DNA of 64,000 nucleotides from Gaertneriomyces semiglobifer (Eukaryota; Chytridiomycota; Chytridiomycetes; Spizellomycetales; Spizellomycetaceae), in NCBI GenBank assembly GCA_025558075.1, contig JAHLKF010000008.1, positions 62,001 through 126,000 of the forward strand, read 5' to 3'. The translations under genes were made by a program, and so were the position numbers. The first letter of the stretch is position 1; each line of letters begins with the position of its first letter. Below, one piece after another: positions 35,273 to 47,299 of this stretch. The notes under the pieces are model-generated. The model was not told the origin of the DNA. It worked only from the letters and a program-made list of their open reading frames with translations, and ran no database searches.

Positions 35273-36663
35273 ATGGCACCCGTACCAATAGCGTAAGTAG
35301 TCGTTCGGCGTGTGTGTGTTTGTGTGTCTGGTTGCGTGGATGTCGATCAGTGTATGTTAACAAGGATCCATCAGTGAACAGCCCCCAAAGATCGCTAACT
35401 GGGCAGATGACGATGACGATGAAGTGTTGGAGGAGACAGTAGCGGCCGGAGTTCCCGCCCCCGTCACTCGTGAAGAGCCTGATGGTACCCGTGTCACGAT
35501 CGAATACAAGACCAATGAAGATGGAAAGACAGTGAAGGTTACCAGAAGAACCAAGATGAAGCTGATTCACCAGACTGTAAACAAGGCCGTTGCTGAACGC
35601 AAGGTGTGTACGGATCAATACAGTAAAACCGGTCGCGATGGGCAGCGTTGCTTTTGGAGAAATCACAGGCGCGCTGCCCCATTTTTTTGATTGAGGCACC
35701 GCAAAGTGGAGATTATTGTTGAGTGAATAATCGAGTGGGATGGTTGTAGAGGAGTAGAAATGGAAGAAGCTTGGTAGTCGACAACTGGAATTTCCGTCAT
35801 TGACTGTTGGACAACGAGCCTTCCGCCGGCGATTGTGAGGCTGCGTGCTGATCAACATGTATATGTCTTCGATCGATGCTGAGCACGAAACGACTGACAT
35901 TAACAAGTAACTGACCGGCCTCCGTTGGTTATAGGCAAAATGGAAGAAGTTTGGGGAGGTTGCTGGCTTGCCTGCTGGACCAGACACAAACAGCACCAGT
36001 TTCGGCGAGAAAGTATTCTTGAAGTTATCCTCCACCATCAAAGATCACGACGCTCCGCCAGTTGAAGACGACCAGGACTCTCTTCGCAAGAAGCTTCAGG
36101 CTGCCGTCAAATCAAAGATTACTTGCCGTATCTGTAAAGGAGAGCACTGGACCAGCAAATGTCCGTTCAAAGACACACACGCACCGCTTGGTGAACTTGG
36201 ACCGTCTCGTAGTGAAGAATCTGTGGATGGGGACGCCATGACGGAAGAGAAGATCGCTGGAGGCAAATATGTACCCCCGAGTTTGCGGAACCGTGGACCA
36301 GGAGAATCTATGCGGGGCTCATCAGACTCACGCCGTGATGACTACCCGACAATCCGTATCACCAACTTGTCTGAGGACACACAAGAGCAAGATGTCAAGG
36401 AACTCGTCAGTCGCTTTGGACACACGTCGCGTGTGGTATGTATTTGCTTTTTGTTCCACAGTCTGCAGTGTGTCTGACAGTTTGCTAATGTTCACGTCAC
36501 ATAGTTTGTGTCTCGGGATCGTGAGACGAACACCTGCAAAGGTTTTGCGTTTGTCAGTTTCATCCACAAGGAAGACGCAGAGAAGGCATTGGAGAAGTTG
36601 AACGGTTTTGGATACGACAACTTGATTCTCCGGGTAGAATGGGCCAGAAGCAACAAGGATTAG
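35273..36663 (+). CDS. TIF35: Translation initiation factor eIF3 subunit g
   Basis: Four exons (35273-35292, 35375-35603, 35935-36435, 36505-36663) give 302 residues. The N-terminal eIF3g domain has IANWADDDDDE, TIEYKTNEDGKTVKVTRR and KKFGEVAG. A CCHC zinc knuckle CRICKGEHWTSKCPF and the GGKYVPPSLR motif follow. A C-terminal RRM has TIRITNLSEDTQEQDV (RNP2) and KGFAFVSFIHKEDAE (RNP1). eIF3g supports scanning and termination within eIF3. All expected elements are present. The first coding exon is just 20 bases. The 331-nt second intron shows no recognisable RNA gene. Confidence 0.96.
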
Positions 36664-37305
36664 ATAAAGAAGCAGTGATTTTAGGGTGAAGAGCATCTTA
36701 TTTAGTTGGGCTGGTTGATTACCATGCTTGTGTATATGTAGCGTTTTTTTTGCGTAATCTATTTCAACCATCGGAGACGTAAACCGCCAGGTTAGCTACT
36801 GCTACTCTCTTGACTAGGCCCTGCTTGTGCTTAGCTGCGAAGTGATACCTGAGGCGACTCGGGCGAGCGATGGTTTTGTTGTTGTTGCTGTGAGTGGTAG
36901 TGGTCAATGAATGCAATGAATGGACATTCGACAGGCACAGAATATCGAACGTTCCACAAAGTCGCTGTGGATTCTGCAAATGGAACAGGCCGTCTCAAAA
37001 ACAATCGCCAGGCGACCAACAATATTTTCGATGCCGTCGACCTGCGAAATCTCTGCCGGGCGTTTGATTTTCAGAGTGGAAATGTGAATTATCAGCTCCG
37101 CGAATTGCCAAGTCGCTTGCGGCTGCGGCTCATAATTCGCGGCGGCGTTTTTGGGCGCGGACGAGAGCAGGCTGGGGGACTTCCCTTCCAACAGGGCAGA
37201 AAATGTTGAACATTCAGGCAAACCATTCTTAAGGCGAGGGCCAGCGGGCAGGCCCACCGAGGTCGAAACGTTGCAAGTCACTGGTCATCAAAAGCGGAAA
37301 TAAGC
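36664..37305. other. Intergenic, upstream of chitosanase
   Basis: A minus-strand stretch (36764-36979) and plus frames are open but show no domain. The interval must include the eIF3g 3' end and the chitosanase promoter. Nothing else is supported. Confidence 0.45.
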
Positions 37306-38336
37306 ATGCATAGTCTACTAGCACCGGTCTTGCTTCTCCTGGTTGGGACACACAGCGCTACGGCCGCATTGACGAATTGTCAAAAGAGCATCATACAGCA
37401 GCTGACCAACACTTTTGAAAACTCTCAAAAGAACTTTGCTTTTGACTACTGCGACGATATTCACGATGGGCGAGGATACACAGTCGGTGTTGTCGGGTTC
37501 ACCACGTATGCAAATCAGTTTTCAGCAAATGTCAAAAGAGGGCAAATCGGCTAACCCATCCATCTGTTTACCTTGATAGTTCAACGAAAGACGCTTTGGA
37601 TGTAATCCAGACTTACACGGAATCATCCAATTACCAGAATGAATTCGACGATTCTTTGCCTCGCTTACTTGAACTCAACAGCACCCTCAGCGGTGAAACG
37701 TCCGGTCTGAAGGGCTTCTGCAGAGCATGGTACAAAGCTAGCTCCAACCCAACGTTTCGTGCTATTCAGATAGCAAAGGCTGACGAGTTGTACTACAACC
37801 CGTCACAAACTTTTGCCGACGAGCTCGCCTTGGAGCTGCCTACCAGCAGAGGACAAATGTATGATGCAGCTGTCCAAATGGGAATCGAGAGCGATCCAGA
37901 TTCGCTTCCGTCAATGCTGAAGAGGGTGCCACGCACATCGGACATGAGTGAAGAGGAGTGGTTAACAGCCTTTCTGGCGGAACGAGAACGCACACTGTGC
38001 CATGCTACCCAGGCAGACACTCAGCAAGCCTGGTGTGACAGTACCACCAGAGTCAAATCGTACCAGTACCTCGTTTCCAATAAGCAGTTGGACTTTAGCG
38101 AGTCACTGAAACCGTTAGACAACGATGGTAAAGTCATGAATTTGGAGTGCGATCTGGACATATGGACCAAGTACGTTCCTGGACCTGAACCTAAGGAAGG
38201 CAGCCGGTTAAGTGGCGGTGCCATTGGCGGAATTGTGATTGCAATCGTTGTTGTGGGCTGCATTGCGGGCGTCATCTTCCACCGCATGCGAAGGTCGTAT
38301 CGGGAGAGAAAGCAGAAAGGCAATATCAACTTTTGA
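37306..38336 (+). CDS. GH46-type chitosanase with C-terminal membrane anchor
   Basis: Two exons (37306-37505, 37580-38336) give 318 residues. A signal peptide (MHSLLAPVLLLLVGTHSATA) is followed at once by the GH46 catalytic region: LTNTFENS (general acid Glu38) and DDIHDGRGYTVGVVGFTT (Asp54 as second catalytic residue). Then come DALDVIQTYTE and the helical lobe with FRAIQIAKADELYYNP, LPTSRGQMYDAAVQMG. A Ser/Pro linker, one membrane helix (GAIGGIVIAIVVVGCIAGVIF) and a basic tail end the protein. GH46 cleaves beta-1,4-glucosamine in chitosan. The family is mainly bacterial. The catalytic Glu-Asp spacing is 16 residues, two shorter than in the Streptomyces enzyme as I recall it. Confidence 0.82.
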
Positions 38337-38722
38337 TAGTATCCGTACGAACCTATTTCTGCAACGGAGTGTCGCCGAAGAACCCCGAACTAATCGTGGC
38401 CAACGTCTTCTCGGTCGTGACTGCCATAAGCCTGCTGGCGAAGCTTCGCAGACCAATCGGCACACCAAACCGACGATGCTCTCTCATCGCATCACTTGCG
38501 CTCTGACGAACTGTACATAGATAATATATACGTTATATACAAGTTTGTTATTGGATCGTTGTAAATATTCCAATTGTTAATGCCTTTCAACCAAAAATGT
38601 TGTTCAATGCGCGCGACTGTGCCCCACTTCAAAAAGTTTGAGGACGTTTAACATTTCCCCCACAGCGCCATTAAGACGGTTTTCCGTAACGACAGGCCGA
38701 ACAGAAGAGGGCGGAAGAGAGA
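38337..38722. other. Intergenic promoter region of ELP3
   Basis: Transcript end of the chitosanase and promoter of ELP3. AT-rich near 38520-38580. No gene or RNA seen. Confidence 0.5.
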
Positions 38723-40676
38723 ATGCCAGTCCACACAGGACAAGACCTTAGTGCGGCGCTGGTGAAATGCTGTGCAGAGGTAACCTAGCATTTTTTTTTG
38801 GACATGTGCCGGTGCATTCTTCTAAAGAGCGGCGTAATTCAATTAGATTGTCAACGAGCTCATTGCCGGCGTCAAATCTGGAAAAGATGTCAATCTCAAT
38901 GGCGTTAGAGGCCGTTTGGCCCGCAAGAATAAGTTGCATACGCAGCCTAAGCTTGTGGACATCATTGCCGCCATTCCTGAAGAATATAAGGCTATGCTAC
39001 TGCCCAAACTGAGAGCCAAGCCTGTGAGGACAGCTTCTGGGGTACGATAGCACGCTGTTGCTTGGGCCAAGTTTATTGCGTGCTTATACCATTGTGTGTA
39101 GATTGCTGTGGTTGCTGTCATGTGCAAACCTCATCGCTGCCCACATATTGCTATGACCGGAAACATCTGCGTGTAAGTGGAACGCATCGTTGATCCGGTC
39201 TGTAGTGCTAGTGTTGATTCTTCAATAGGTATTGCCCTGGCGGACCGGACTCTGACTTTGAGTATTCGACACAATCATATACTGGCTATGAGCCTACGAG
39301 TATGCGAGCTATCCGTGCTCGGTATAATCCGTATGAGCAAGCCAGGGGAAGAGTGGACCAACTAAAGCAGCTCGGGCACAGTGTTGACAAAGTCGAGTAC
39401 ATTATCATGGGTGGAACGTTCATGTCATTAGCACAAGACTACAGGGACTGGTTCATTGCCAATCTACATGATGCGCTGACAGGCTTTGCCAGCACAGACG
39501 TGGATGAAGCCGTACGCTTTTCGGAGCAGAGTGAGACCAAGTGCATTGGAATCACCATTGAAACACGACCAGATTATTGCTTGAAACCGCACTTGAGTCA
39601 AATGTTGCGTTACGGATGTACGCGACTGGAAATCGGCGTGCAAAGTGTATATGAGGATGTAGCGCGGGACACGAATAGAGGGCATACCGTCAAAGCCGTC
39701 TGTGAATCGTTTCACTTGGCTAAAGATGCTGGATACAAAGTGGTAGCGCACATGATGCCTGACTTACCGAACGTTGGCATGGAACGTGATATGGAACAAT
39801 TCAAAGAGTACTTTGAAAATCCCGCCTTTCGGTCGGATGGTCTGAAGTTGTATCCTACACTAGTCATTCGTGGCACAGGACTGTACGAACTATGGAGAAC
39901 AGGAAGATACAAGAATTACTCGCCGGAGGCACTCGTTGACTTGGTCGCCCGCATCCTTGCTTTGGTGCCTCCATGGACTCGTGTATACCGTGTTCAACGG
40001 TATGTACCGTGACTGAGCGATTTTGTGTTCGTAATTATGTGCTGATGGTGCGAAACATTACGCAGGGACATTCCAATGCCCTTGGTAACATCAGGCGTGG
40101 AGCACGGAAACTTGCGTGAATTGGCCTTAAACAGAATGAAGGATTTGGGAACAGAATGCCGAGATGTCAGAACTCGCGAAGTCGGCATCCAGGATATCCA
40201 CAATAAAGTCCGGCCTGAGCAAGCCGAGCTCATACGACGAGATTACGTAGCCAATGGTGGTTGGGAAACGTTCTTGTCATATGAGGACCCGCAGCAGGAT
40301 ATCCTCATCGGCTTGTTGCGACTGCGGAAATGTAGCGAGGCAGTCTTCAGGCCGGAACTGAAGGATGCCGGGCAATGCTCCATCGTGCGTGAGCTTCACG
40401 TTTACGGAAGCGTTGTACCCATCCATAACCGCGATCCCACCAAGTTTCAACACCAAGGCTTTGGTACGTTGTTGATGGAGGAAGCTGAACGGATAGCGCG
40501 CGAAGAGCACGGAAGTGTCAAACTTGCGGTTATTGCTGGTAAATAGTTTCATACATGCTCATCATTTACTTGCGCTTGCTAATGTGATGTTTTCCACAGG
40601 TGTTGGGACGAGACATTACTATCGCAAACTTGGCTATGAGCTGGATGGGCCGTACATGTCAAAAATGCTAGTGTAG
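38723..40676 (+). CDS. ELP3: Elongator catalytic subunit Elp3
   Basis: Six exons (38723-38779, 38847-39041, 39102-39172, 39229-39999, 40066-40538, 40600-40676) give 547 residues. The radical-SAM domain has the cysteine cluster [19 protein letters not shown], then [20 protein letters not shown] and IEIGVQS-like [12 protein letters not shown]. The C-terminal GNAT domain has [40 protein letters not shown] (acetyl-CoA loop) and [14 protein letters not shown]. Elp3 makes the carboxymethyl precursor of mcm5U34 in tRNA within Elongator. All catalytic elements are intact. It converges with RBG1 205 bp away. Confidence 0.98.
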
Positions 40677-40881
40677 AGTTTTGCCGAGACGAGGCCACAG
40701 CTTGTTACTACTTATTCCCTTCAACCTTGGTTTCGAAGCACTTTCGTGTTCTTCATTTCAATGTGAACATAAGTTATAGTGTCAACAGCATTCCATCACC
40801 AGTTAGCTACAGCTACCAGAGCTCGTAGAAAGCGGGTTTGGGAATCGCGCATATATAGATGAGTCAGTTACAGCAATATCA

Positions 40882-42239
40882 TTATGTCTTTTTGATGATT
40901 TGTACAACGTCCTCATCGCCCAGCTCATGCTCCTTTCCGACCTTCTGCGGGTTGTGCTTCACCGACGATCCCCATACCAATGCGTTCTTGAAATCTTTCA
41001 ACAGTGCCTTGTGAATGCTGTTACAGAAATCTTCTACTGTGCAAGTACCACGCTTCAAGACAACAGGTGCAGAGTAATCTGGTAGCTGTCCTTTAGGTTT
41101 TGTGTAGACGCGAACCAGGTCGAGGTAGCTCCACATCTTTTCCAACAAATCATCAAAGTTCCATTCGTGGTGCGATGAGATGGGAATGGAATGTGGGATT
41201 TTGTAGATAATGTCCAGTTCCTCAATGGAGATCTGGTCGATTTTGTTGAGGACGTAGATGCAAGGGATATAGATGCGGTTGCCTTCAAGAATATCGATCA
41301 AGTCATCCTGCGTGGCATCACATCGGAAGGCGATGTCGGCGTTATGGATTTTGTACTCGGATAGAATGGCTTTAACTAGGTCTTGGTCAAGGTGGGTGAG
41401 GTGAACGGTTGAAGTCATGTTGATACCACCCTTTTCCTTCTTTTTGAAGGAGATCGCTGGGGGCTTCTTGTTCAGTCGGATCCCAAAACCTTCCAATTCG
41501 CGTTCAATGACCTTCTTGTCCCCAAGCGGCTTCAGCACATCCAAGACGATGAAGATGAGAGAACACGTACGAGCCACAGCAATGACCTGCACCCTTGCGT
41601 AAGGTATTGCATGCGGAAAGCGGAGGAAAACTAGAATACGTACCTGACGACCACGACCTTTACCATCCTTGGCACCTTCAATAATTCCTGGCAAATCCAA
41701 AATCTGAATCTTCGCACCTTTGTACTGGATCACACCTGGCACTGTTGTCAAAGTTGTGAACTCGTACGCTCCACTATAAAGTACCCAGCATTAGAGAAAA
41801 TCCATCATCCGCTTTTCATTCAAAATAACTACGCACACTTCGGATGCAGTACCGGTTAGCTTCGTCATGAGCGTGGACTTTCCGACTGAAGGAAACCCGA
41901 CGAAACCAACACGGGCGACACCGGTTTTCGCAACATCGAAACCGACGCCACCACCACCACCGCTACCGCCTTGTGGTGTAAGCAATTCTCGTCTTAGTTT
42001 AGCGAGTTTCGCTTTAAGGACACCCAAGTGATAGGATGTGGCCTTATTCTTTTGTGTTCTGGCCATCTACATCCGCCGCATCGTGCATCAGTAACGGAAC
42101 CGCACCTTCAACCCGAAAGAAATATATACCTCGGCCTCAATCTCTTTGATTTTCTACATGGTTAAAGGTGTACTGTTTTAGAAAGTCGTCCACTGGCATT
42201 AGACCAGGTAACTGATCAACGCACCTCATAAGTCGACAT
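40882..42239 (-). CDS. RBG1: Developmentally regulated GTPase RBG1/DRG1
   Basis: Five exons (42225-42239, 42131-42154, 41837-42066, 41644-41773, 40882-41586) give 367 residues. The N-terminus is [20 protein letters not shown]. GTPase motifs are [16 protein letters not shown] (G1), [18 protein letters not shown] (G3) and NKID (G4). A C-terminal TGS domain ends in [16 protein letters not shown]1/DRG1 acts on stalled ribosomes with its partner Dfrp/Tma46. The first coding exon is 15 bases. The last intron (41587-41643, 57 nt) has no stop and a length divisible by three, so retaining it would add 19 residues next to switch II. Confidence 0.97.
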
Positions 42240-43254
42240 CTTGACGGACTGATTTCAAAACGAAAGTGCACGACTGCAAGATATACAACTCTTCCTTCCT
42301 CCTCAGCTTCCGATACTCGGTGCAGCCAGCTCCTGCCGTCCTGACTGTCCTCGTCGTCGTCGTCGCTTGTCGCTTGTCGCTTGTCGCTTTTGATGTCTGG
42401 TCTTTGTTGCGTTGTTAACATTTTTTGGACCTTCAGTAGTGTGGAGTGTGGCACAGTCACGAACGAGCGAAGTGCGAAAAAGGCGAGGCTCCAGTGAGAA
42501 AATGACAGATATCGGCTGCTTCGTGAAAGGAAATGGCAGCCGGGAAAGGTAGTTGGGAGAAGCGGAGACCTTGAGCGAAAGCGGGCAGAGTGGGTGAAAG
42601 CGTCAGTGAGAATGAGCTGTGATGAGCAAGGGTGGGTGGGAGTTGAAAAAGGGATGTAGGCTTCCAGTGCGACGACATACTGCGTTCTGAAAGCGGACCG
42701 AGCTACATAGAACCAGCTTCGGAATAACCACCAATGCAGTATCTGAATTGTATCAAGCCTGACAAGACGCTAAATCTTTAATGTCGGACGCTTATGTATC
42801 GAGATGGTCCGACCATGGTAAACGCTGGACTTTTCGTTGCGAATAATGGACCTCCTTTCGTGGGGTCCTCTGCAACGACAAAGATATGAAAGTTTTATTG
42901 TGCGCACAGTTAACTACCATGCCCACTTTGCTCCTGGGGACAGTCCGTCCACTTTTTCCTGAAGTGACATCTCCTGTCAGGTAGAAGAGTGCGCAGGAGC
43001 CTGCTCGCGGCCTGTCGCCAGTACTTGGGCAAGTAAGGAATTCACCCAGTGCTCCTTGCTAACTTGAATCGAGAACGGCGGTCCGCAGTTAGCATCGTTG
43101 TCTTTCGGTCAACCAAAACTCGCCGTGTCTTCAAAAACTTGTGCCCAACTTCTCCACAGCAGATCCTTCTTCTCATTTGCACTTGCATTCTCCTCACACA
43201 GATACCCCCAATTCCTCTTTGAATCGAATACCCAGCAGAGATCTAGAGAGGCAC
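42240..43254. other. Divergent promoter RBG1 / TCF25
   Basis: One kilobase between start codons. A (GTC)n/(CTT)-like simple run sits at 42353-42392. Open frames on both strands are low complexity and unsupported. Confidence 0.5.
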
Positions 43255-45456
43255 ATGTCAAGGCAATACAGAAAGCTGCTCCGGGAGCGGGAAAAGGAAG
43301 CCTTGCGCAAGGCCGCCCAAGAAGAGGTTGCATCGAGCGAGGACAGCGAGGTTGATGACCTGTCAGGTTCTGCTCCGACCAATGTTTTTTCTATGCTGAT
43401 GGACGATGGTGAAGAAGATCTCTCCGCTGAAACCGATGAACAAGTGGATGAAGATGAACCTGAGCAGGACGAATACGAAACGCCTGTAACAGCGCCAGAA
43501 CCGTCAACTGCAAACAGGAAGAACAAAAAGAAAAAGAAGAACAAAGGCAAAGGCAAACAGCGTGAAGATTCGTCCACCAAGCAACAACCAGACGATGAAG
43601 ATATAGATGAGATTCTTAAGGAACTAGCAGCTACGAATCCATCACAACCGTCATCATCGAATGCCAGTTCGTCGACAAAGTCCGCCCAACAAGCAAAGCA
43701 CCTTCTTGCCGCTGACCCACGCTACTTTGATGCCGACGCAGAGATGCGCCGCATGTTCGGCGCCCGAGTAGTTAACGAGGAAATTCAGAAGAAGAAGTAT
43801 ATCCGAACCGGAAAACGAACGGCGCTCGTTACACCCCGGGAAGGATGGCCGCGACCACAAAGGCTAGGCCTCAGCATGGAACAACTTGAAACCAAGGACG
43901 GGATAACTTTCTTTGGCGTGGTGCACGCCCGAGGCTATCAGGAATTACAAGCAGGATTCTTCCAATGCGTCAATACCCACGATCCTACTAGCGTGCAGAA
44001 TCTGCTGTACTTGAACCCATATCATGTTGACTCACTGCTCCTCATGAGCGAAGTTTTCAAACACAGCGGGGACCACGCCATGGCATCTGAGATGGTTGAA
44101 AGAGCCATTTTTGCGTTCGAAAAGTCGTTTCACACGTTGTTCAACCTTGCCACAGGCGCTTGCCGCTTGTCGTACCTTCGATTTGAAAATCGAGCATTCC
44201 ATCTGGCGCTATTTAAACACATAAATTATCTCGCACGACGAGGATGCTGGCGCACAGCCTTTGAGTTTGCCAGGGTGCTGTTAAGCTTGGACCCGGAAGA
44301 TGATCCGCTAGGTACATTGCAGAGCATCGACTTTTACGCTCTCAACGCAAAGGAATACCAATGGTATAAATCCTTTTACGAAGAGTATAAGGACGAATGG
44401 GACCTAGGAAGCTACCCCAACCATGCGTATTCTTACGCGTTTGCAGTTCGGGAGGTCGAGTTGGAACGGAAAGATCGTAATCAAGTCAGCAGTCAACTCC
44501 TCCGAGGTGCTATTCAATGTTTCCCGTCCGCTGTTCTTGGGCTGTACGAGAAGGTGGCTGTATCAGACTCGAGAGTTTCGAGCAGTCCCTTCTTCCAGAA
44601 CCTCGATACCCCCTCTACAATACAGTTACTAGTAGATCTGTATGTGGAGCGCACTCACTCATTGTGGAAGTTACCGGAGACACTGCAATGGTTACGAGAC
44701 AATGTGGTCGTTGTGTTATCTCAAATTGGCACAAAAGGATGGTCAGAAACGTTGCAGAATCAGCGGGGACTAAAGAACGCGTTTGCCACCGAACTACCGA
44801 GGAACGTATCCAGACATATATTTCTCTCTGGTACGACTCATTGTAACAACATCGAAGTCGCTTTTACCGTGCTCATCGAACATTTCCTCTTTCATTTAGA
44901 ATTCCAGTCTGTAAGTGCAAATTTACCGCCTGAGGCACTCGCAGCAGGCGTTGAGGCGCACAATCCACTTCCGCCCGAGAACGCCCCACCCTCGCCGTAC
45001 GACGAAATTGAACGAAACAATGTGCCATCTGCGAGCAGCTCCACCGTCGACGGCATAACGGATTGGATACGTGGTCTTCTGGCTTTTGCTCAACGGCAGC
45101 GCTCGCCAGAAGCTGACGCGGATGATCCAACCGAGAACGCGCCAGACGGAGATGAGCTTCAAGCGCCGGCCGTGATGGAGTTTTTAGAAACCATTGCGAA
45201 TATACATGACCCAGGCGAGGAGGGACAGCCAGGGCTTCCTGCGGAGGTTTTACGAGAAGGAATGGAAAACGGTGGAGGAAGGGACTGGCTAGAAAACCTG
45301 GTCAACAACTTTGTGCGCCTACGGCCGTTCGCCTTCGGTCGCAATGCGAATGCGGGCGAAACGAATCCGCCGCCCATTGTCAGCAGAGGGGATGATAGTC
45401 AGTCTTTGGATGGAGAGTACAGCGAAGATGAGGTATTTGAGGATGCACCGGAATAG
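43255..45456 (+). CDS. RQC1: Ribosome quality control factor, TCF25/Rqc1 family
   Basis: Intronless, 733 residues from the ATG at 43255 (MSRQYRKLLREREKEAL, the usual style of start; the frame is open further upstream but has no ATG). An acidic and Lys-rich N-terminus (KKKKKNKGKGKQ) is followed by the TCF25 core. That core has LLAADPRYFDADAEMRRMFG, WPRPQRLGLSMEQL, LYLNPYHVDSLLLMSEVF, the helical TPR-like part FNLATGACRLSYLRFENRAF, and LNAKEYQWYKSFYEEYKDEW. Rqc1/TCF25 works with the Ltn1 ligase to ubiquitinate stalled nascent chains on 60S subunits. The tail is acidic (EDEVFEDAPE). Confidence 0.93.
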   Translation: MSRQYRKLLREREKEALRKAAQEEVASSEDSEVDDLSGSAPTNVFSMLMDDGEEDLSAETDEQVDEDEPEQDEYETPVTAPEPSTANRKNKKKKKNKGKGKQREDSSTKQQPDDEDIDEILKELAATNPSQPSSSNASSSTKSAQQAKHLLAADPRYFDADAEMRRMFGARVVNEEIQKKKYIRTGKRTALVTPREGWPRPQRLGLSMEQLETKDGITFFGVVHARGYQELQAGFFQCVNTHDPTSVQNLLYLNPYHVDSLLLMSEVFKHSGDHAMASEMVERAIFAFEKSFHTLFNLATGACRLSYLRFENRAFHLALFKHINYLARRGCWRTAFEFARVLLSLDPEDDPLGTLQSIDFYALNAKEYQWYKSFYEEYKDEWDLGSYPNHAYSYAFAVREVELERKDRNQVSSQLLRGAIQCFPSAVLGLYEKVAVSDSRVSSSPFFQNLDTPSTIQLLVDLYVERTHSLWKLPETLQWLRDNVVVVLSQIGTKGWSETLQNQRGLKNAFATELPRNVSRHIFLSGTTHCNNIEVAFTVLIEHFLFHLEFQSVSANLPPEALAAGVEAHNPLPPENAPPSPYDEIERNNVPSASSSTVDGITDWIRGLLAFAQRQRSPEADADDPTENAPDGDELQAPAVMEFLETIANIHDPGEEGQPGLPAEVLREGMENGGGRDWLENLVNNFVRLRPFAFGRNANAGETNPPPIVSRGDDSQSLDGEYSEDEVFEDAPE

Positions 45457-45818
45457 TCAGGACAGTCACCGGCCTCAATTTTGTAAAATAGGTTGTCGCT
45501 AACTCTTGAGCTGCTGTAATACGATAGACTATAACCGTGCTTCCCCATCTGTGTTCGTGTCCAATTGAGCCATGCCTGAGCATGGCAAGGATCTCAAGTC
45601 AAGGATCTCAAACCTACCACGTTAGCTGTATGTGCAATTTCCTTCCGCATGAGTGATTTAGGAAGTATATAGCGGCAAGCTCAACAATATCAGGGCCGAC
45701 CACTCGTGGTGTATTCCAAAAGAGGTATATTAGGTACATTCAGATCAAGCGCCGCCCAGCAGCGCTATGTATCCAGTCCAAAAAATTTGTCGGCACGCCC
45801 GCTCACAGCACTACGGAT

Positions 45819-47299
45819 CTACCCGCTAATAGGGTTTGCCAAGACATACTTGGTCCAGCCTTTGAGTGCGGCAAAGATCTCCTTTCCAGTAGGAATGATT
45901 TGGGAGGGAGGGAGCACGAAACCGTTGGAAGAGCTTGATCCGGGACGAAGCTCGATGCAGAAGGCATAGATGTGTGTCTTGAGCTTGCCGATCACTTCAG
46001 CGCCGTACCACCAGTCAGTAGTGGAACCGGTTGTTTGGTAGAGGTTGTACGACTTGATGCTGCTGTAGGAGACTCCAGAGTTGGCTTTGATAGCAGATGC
46101 AATGCCATCACCTGCTGCCTTGAATTTTTGTTCGTCAGGGGAATTTGCAGAAGTCCAGCCATAAGGTCTGAGAACCAGTTGACTGTATGACTACAGAAAA
46201 CATCAAGAGTGAGTCGGTCGAATAGCGAGGCAGGACGGACACAAGATTAGCCACATACGTGAATATCAATGGCGCCAACAATTCTCTTGTTGCTGGGGTT
46301 CAGGAAGTATGACATGAGGGCCTTGGTCTCGAGTTCGGAACCAGCGGAGGGACCACGGTAGGTCTCAGAGGAAGGAGACGAAGAGGAACCGCCTTGACCC
46401 CAGTGGTCAGGGAAGTTGCGGTTGAGATCGACACCTTGGCCGTTCCGGTTCTTGCGCCACAGGCGATTGCCCGCCCAAGTGTAAGCGTAACCATCGGGGT
46501 TCACGACGGGGATAAGTAAAAACTCGGTTTTGTCGAGAAGATCGGTCACAGCAGCGTCGGAGCCGTAACCTTGGAGAAGTTGGTCGGTGACATACTGAAG
46601 AGTAGCACCAGAAATCCATTCACGAGCGTGAATCAAACTTTCCAGGTAGAACTGCGGTTTGTCGCCTGGAGCCTTTTTGTTGGTGATGCGGACGGCAAAG
46701 ATGTCACGGCCTCCAACGGTCTTGCCGATCGAAGGTGTGAAGGTGACCAAGTCGGGGTAAGTGGAGGCAAGTCCTTGGTACCAGCTCTTGATGGCCGCGT
46801 AGTCGTGGTACTCGGTGTGCCAGTCCTATGAACAACGTGCCATGAGCAAACAGCGGAAGTCCAATACCGAAGATCGCAAGGGCGAATGGGTACTTACAGC
46901 TGGAGCAAAGCGTGAAGCTGCCTGGTCCAGGCGTTCCTTTTCAGCATCAATAGTCTCTTGGATATTGGTCTCCAATACCTCAACGAGGGTGGCGCCGTTG
47001 GCTGCAAGGAGAGATTTGACAGATTCTTCAACACCTGGGGCAAGCCTCACGTCAATGCCGCTTTCTGAAACACCCCAAACATCGAGTTCGAGTTCATCCT
47101 CAAGGAGGGATGCAATCTTAGCCGATGAGCCTTCAGGAACAGCGATACGAACAAGCTGATGGTTGGTAAAGTCGTTTGTATCGGCTGGGGCTATGGCCTG
47201 GATAGCACTACGCAGGGAGAAGAGAGACGTTCCCGGAGCAGCGGACGCCAATACCGCGGTGCTGGCGAGAAACGCCAGGGAGCGGGTGAAGAGCTTCAT
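45819..47299 (-). CDS. Secreted M14A metallocarboxypeptidase
   Basis: Three exons (46898-47299, 46259-46825, 45819-46190) give 446 residues. A signal peptide (MKLFTRSLAFLASTAVLASA) is followed by a carboxypeptidase propeptide of about 100 residues. The catalytic domain has the zinc motif LIHAREWISG (His and Glu), VNPDGYAYTWAGNRLWRKNR, VDLNRNFPDHWG (substrate Asn-Arg), the third zinc ligand in AIDIHSYSQLVLRPYGW, and FCIELRPG with the general base Glu. The missing segment between DIHSYS and ELRPG has normal length. It removes C-terminal residues from extracellular peptides. Confidence 0.95.

Noticed and set aside
36764..36979. Minus-strand basic peptide considered as a ribosomal protein
   Set aside because: No start codon in context and no full-length family match; likely chance.
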